Assembly (NCBI RefSeq): GCF_000515275.1
Contig: NZ_KI911560.1
Coordinates: 1,426,001 to 1,490,000, forward strand
Source of the DNA: Methylophilus sp. 5
Lineage (GTDB): Bacteria > Pseudomonadota > Gammaproteobacteria > Burkholderiales > Methylophilaceae
Direction of reading: 5' to 3'
Length of the DNA: 64,000 nt
How positions within the stretch are numbered: the first letter of the stretch is position 1; every line of letters begins with the position of its first letter. Both the position numbers and the translations under genes were made by a program. Below, in pieces: positions 61,655-64,000 of this stretch. The notes under the pieces are model-generated. The model searched no databases. It saw only the letters and a program-made list of their open reading frames with translations, and was not told the origin of the DNA.

Positions 61655-62395
61655 CTAAAACCCCAGATGTGGCCGTAAATAAGTCAACACGATAGGCAAG
61701 CCGATCGCGCTAATCACTCCGTTCAAGCCCATGGCCATGCTGGCAAATACACCAGCTTCTTCATTGACGCTAAACGCACGCGTAATGCCCAGCCCATGCG
61801 CGCCCACGCCAATGGCTGTGCCACGTATCCACCATTGCTGCACTTTCACGCTATTTAAGATGTAGGGCGCCAAAATTGCCCCCAGCATGCCGGTAATCAC
61901 GGTAAACACCGCTGTCAGTGTCGGTGACACATTGAGCCGTTCGGCAATGCCCATCGCAATCGGCGCCGTGACCGATTTTGCATACATGCTGCCGACAATG
62001 TTGTCACTTGCGCCCATCAGCTTGGCAATGACCACTGCACTCACAATAGACACTGTGCTGCCTGCTGTGAGCGCGACCCAAATGTGAAAAATCTTGCCTT
62101 GCATGCGCTTAAAGCCATTGTAAATAGGCACGGCCAGCGCCACTGTTGCTGTGCCCAGCAAAAAGTGCACAAATTGCGCACCTTCAAAATATTTTTCATA
62201 TGGCATGTCTAGCAGTTCTATGGCCAGGCAGGTCAGTATCACCGAAATCGCTACCGGGTTAACCAGCGGGTTGCGCTTGGCACGCACATAAAGCAGGTAG
62301 CCCAGCTGGTAAGTCGCCAGCGTAATAATCAATGCGAACAGCGGGTCGCCAGACAGGTAGACCCAGATCTCTGAAATCGGGATGCGCTTATTCAT
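61655..62395 (-). CDS. lrgB: LrgB/CidB-family membrane protein
   Basis: A 246-residue protein with about seven to eight hydrophobic helices and the family signature YAKSVTAPIAMGIAERLNVSP near residue 140, followed by GMLGAILAPYILN. LrgB-type proteins form a pair with LrgA and have been linked to murein hydrolase control, programmed lysis in Gram-positives and, more recently, pyruvate or glycolate transport. It overlaps lrgA by eight bases. In Gram-negatives the role is poorly known. It ends 50 bases from the repeat element. Confidence 0.9.
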   Translation of the reverse strand: MNKRIPISEIWVYLSGDPLFALIITLATYQLGYLLYVRAKRNPLVNPVAISVILTCLAIELLDMPYEKYFEGAQFVHFLLGTATVALAVPIYNGFKRMQGKIFHIWVALTAGSTVSIVSAVVIAKLMGASDNIVGSMYAKSVTAPIAMGIAERLNVSPTLTAVFTVITGMLGAILAPYILNSVKVQQWWIRGTAIGVGAHGLGITRAFSVNEEAGVFASMAMGLNGVISAIGLPIVLTYLRPHLGF

Positions 62396-62756
62396 GGCGA
62401 TGGCCTTTACTGCGCTTGAGTGAAAAATACCAAAACACTTTAAGTACCAGTGCTGTCACCGCAATGGTGAGAATCACGCTCACGATTAAGGCGGTGCTCA
62501 CCGCTAACGCATGTGTTTGCAACTCAGGTAAAAACAGCAATACGCCCACCGACGCAGGCACAAACAGCAAGCCCAGGTGCTGGCGAAAGCTATCTGCCAC
62601 CAGTGCCAAGTCGCTATCTACCTGTTTTCTTAAACATAAAAAAGCCAGTAACAACAATAGGCCTAGCACCGGCCCCGGAATGCCGGGTAAAAAGAATTTA
62701 CTCAGCAGCTCGCCCAGGCCCTGCCATAAAAAGAGTTGAACCAAACCTGATATCAT
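62388..62756 (-). CDS. lrgA: LrgA/CidA-family holin-like protein
   Basis: A 122-residue protein with four predicted membrane helices, including the conserved KFFLPGIPGPVLGLLLLLA segment and FVPASVGVLLFLPEL. It is the holin-like partner of LrgB, encoded just upstream and overlapping it by eight bases, so the two are translationally coupled. The gene diverges from the DUF2490 gene with 78 bases in between. Confidence 0.9.
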   Translation of the reverse strand: MISGLVQLFLWQGLGELLSKFFLPGIPGPVLGLLLLLAFLCLRKQVDSDLALVADSFRQHLGLLFVPASVGVLLFLPELQTHALAVSTALIVSVILTIAVTALVLKVFWYFSLKRSKGHRHE

Positions 62757-62834
62757 GCAGTCCCCTCAGATGCCCAGGCGAGCGGTATACCGCCCATATT
62801 TGTGCCTGGAATTATTGATACATAGAATGCCGCG

Positions 62835-63542
62835 ATGTTAATGTCATTTTTCCGATTCAGCCATATTTTTTTGAGCCGTGTTTTGTTCATGTTCGTCCTT
62901 GGTGGCTTATCGCAAGCGGTAGCTGACACCGAAGAGGATGGCCGTTACTGGTTTAGTCTCTATACCCAGGGCAAATTGCCCGCCGACAACTTTTACTGGA
63001 GCATGGACACGCATCCGCGCTGGCGCAACGAAGGCCAGCATTTTGACCAGTTGATTTTGCGGCCATCGGTGTTTTACAAGTTCAACCCGAAAACCAGCGT
63101 TTGGTTAGGCTACGACACCATTATCAGCCATCCGCCCAGCCAGTCGTCGCAGCGCGAAAACCGCCTGTGGCAGCAGTTTCAATATCAGTTCGATGAAGTC
63201 GCCAGTGTGACCTTGACCAGCCGCACACGCCTAGAGCAGCGGCGGCGTGAAGACTTTCAGGATGTGGGGCATCGCTTGCGGCAAATGGTGCGTGTGACTA
63301 CGCCATTGCCGGTGCATCCAAAATTATCGCTGGTGATGTTTGATGAGCTGTTTGTTAACCTGAATCAGACCGAGTGGGGCGCACAACGCGGCATCGACCA
63401 AAACCGCTTTTTTATTGGCGCTAATTGGAAATTTAGTGATTTTTCTAATGTAGAAACCGGCTATCTGCACCAGTTTATTAATACGCGCACGGTCGATCGC
63501 GAAAATCATGTGTTGATGACCACGGTACGCTTTAACTTCTAA
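62835..63542 (+). CDS. DUF2490 outer-membrane beta-barrel protein
   Basis: A 235-residue exported protein. The signal peptide (about 31 residues, LFMFVLGGLSQAVA-DTE) is followed by alternating amphipathic strands rich in aromatic residues, such as LILRPSVFYKFNPKTSVWLGYDT and RTRLEQRRRED. It ends with a terminal Phe (VRFNF), the outer-membrane barrel signature. DUF2490 proteins are found widely without known function. The ATG at 62835 gives a good signal peptide; an ATG two codons on is also possible. Confidence 0.85.
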   Translation: MLMSFFRFSHIFLSRVLFMFVLGGLSQAVADTEEDGRYWFSLYTQGKLPADNFYWSMDTHPRWRNEGQHFDQLILRPSVFYKFNPKTSVWLGYDTIISHPPSQSSQRENRLWQQFQYQFDEVASVTLTSRTRLEQRRREDFQDVGHRLRQMVRVTTPLPVHPKLSLVMFDELFVNLNQTEWGAQRGIDQNRFFIGANWKFSDFSNVETGYLHQFINTRTVDRENHVLMTTVRFNF

Positions 63543-63552
63543 CTGCATGCGT

Positions 63553-63582
63553 TGCCGGGTGGCGGAGTGCCTTGTGATAAAA
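63553..63582 (+). promoter_or_regulatory. Candidate sigma-70 promoter for metH
   Basis: TTGCCG (63553-63558) and GATAAA (63577-63582) are separated by 18 bases, followed by a T-rich leader and the metH ATG at 63611. The match is moderate. No cobalamin-riboswitch-like sequence is seen in the short leader. Confidence 0.4.
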
Positions 63583-63610
63583 TAACGCTTTTGTTTTCAA
63601 GTTGATACGC

Positions 63611-64000
63611 ATGCCGCAACTGCCCATCTCCGCCACTGAACAATGGTTACGTGAGGCGCTTTCACAGCGCATCCTGATTCTGGATGGCGCGATGGGGACC
63701 ATGATTCAGCAATACAAGCTGACCGAGGCCGATTATCGCGGTGCGCGTTTCAAAGACTTTCAAGGCCCAGCGGGCGAGCGTGAGTTGTTCGTTAAAGGCA
63801 ATAACGAGCTGTTAACGCTCACGCAGCCGCACGTCATTCAAGAAATCCACGAAAAGTATCTGGCAGCAGGCGCTGACCTGATTGAAACCAATACCTTTGG
63901 TGCCACCAGTGTGGCGCAAGACGATTACCACATGGCGCATCTGGTGTATGAGATGAACGTGGAATCGGCCAAACTGGCCAAGGCCGCGTGCGTGAAGTAC
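63611..64000 (+). CDS. metH: Cobalamin-dependent methionine synthase, N-terminal part
   Basis: The frame is open from ATG 63611 to the window edge, and about 130 residues are seen. It starts the homocysteine S-methyltransferase domain, with [17 protein letters not shown], then [19 protein letters not shown] and [19 protein letters not shown], all close to the MetH consensus. Full MetH has about 1230 residues with further folate, cobalamin and activation domains that lie outside this window. The enzyme transfers a methyl group from methyltetrahydrofolate to homocysteine and closes the folate C1 cycle. The catalytic zinc cysteines are beyond the edge. Confidence 0.95.
   Translation, partial: MPQLPISATEQWLREALSQRILILDGAMGTMIQQYKLTEADYRGARFKDFQGPAGERELFVKGNNELLTLTQPHVIQEIHEKYLAAGADLIETNTFGATSVAQDDYHMAHLVYEMNVESAKLAKAACVKY

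Noticed and set aside
63543..63610. Search for a cobalamin riboswitch before metH
   Set aside because: The leader is only 68 bases and has no B12-box-like sequence, so none is called.
1..64000. CRISPR arrays, prophage or transposase genes
   Set aside because: No regularly spaced repeats, integrase, phage structural gene or transposase motif was found in any frame; the only repeat structure is at 60954-61604.

Overview
The window looks like chromosomal DNA of a Gram-negative betaproteobacterium. The best guess is a methylotroph of the Methylophilaceae. Pointers are the pilMNOPQ-aroK-aroB-dgt block, the hpf-hprK-rapZ-PTS block, lipoprotein-type secretins, RND efflux and the general protein style. 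No methanol or methylamine oxidation gene lies here, so class level is fairly safe and family level is inference. Coding density is high, and nearly everything is core-genome in character. The only clearly accessory stretch is about 1 kb at 60668-61654.

Layout. 1-1376: end of a TolC-like outer-membrane protein and a nucleotidyltransferase-like gene. 1404-11955: PBP1A (minus strand), diverging from the type IV pilus alignment/secretin operon pilMNOPQ, which runs on into aroK, aroB and dgt. 12048-13841: dksA and folD (minus strand), then tRNA-Pro(UGG), tRNA-Arg(UCU) and tRNA-His(GUG). 13951-25498: a GGDEF diguanylate cyclase, then a tightly packed MSHA-like/type II-like operon. That operon holds secretin, TPR protein, MshE-type ATPase, platform protein, GspL-like and PilO/GspM-like proteins and two odd prepilin-like proteins, with a MoeB/ThiF-type E1 enzyme behind. 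25481-32427: Bfd-like ferredoxin, a zinc-ribbon membrane protein, valS, a photolyase-like protein with permuted domain order, NfeD and an SPFH protein. 32550-39352: a three-gene predicted peptide-ligation/transglutaminase cluster (DUF2126 fusion, circularly permuted ATP-grasp fused to alpha-E, second transglutaminase). 39393-45734: Amidase_2, HAD phosphatase, thiopurine methyltransferase, a VOC/HPPD-like protein, a small secreted protein and oligopeptidase A. 45865-50650: a regulatory PTS (EI, HPr, IIA-Man) with rapZ, hprK and hpf. 50851-54263: alkB, a polysaccharide deacetylase, an MFS transporter and a DUF4186 protein. 54365-60105: a complete RND pump. 60668-61654: no protein gene, but an interspersed repeat element. 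61655-64000: lrgAB, a DUF2490 barrel and the start of metH.

Most striking is the 13951-24723 neighbourhood. A diguanylate cyclase with an apparent inhibitory I-site sits just upstream of a pilus/secretion-like operon. The ATPase of that operon carries an intact first MshEN-type c-di-GMP-binding motif. The operon contains neither a recognisable major pilin nor a prepilin peptidase. Its two terminal genes share a cysteine-containing motif, although only one has a normal prepilin cleavage site. This is the best candidate here for an undescribed surface or secretion apparatus. The peptide-ligase cluster and the permuted photolyase are the next most interesting.
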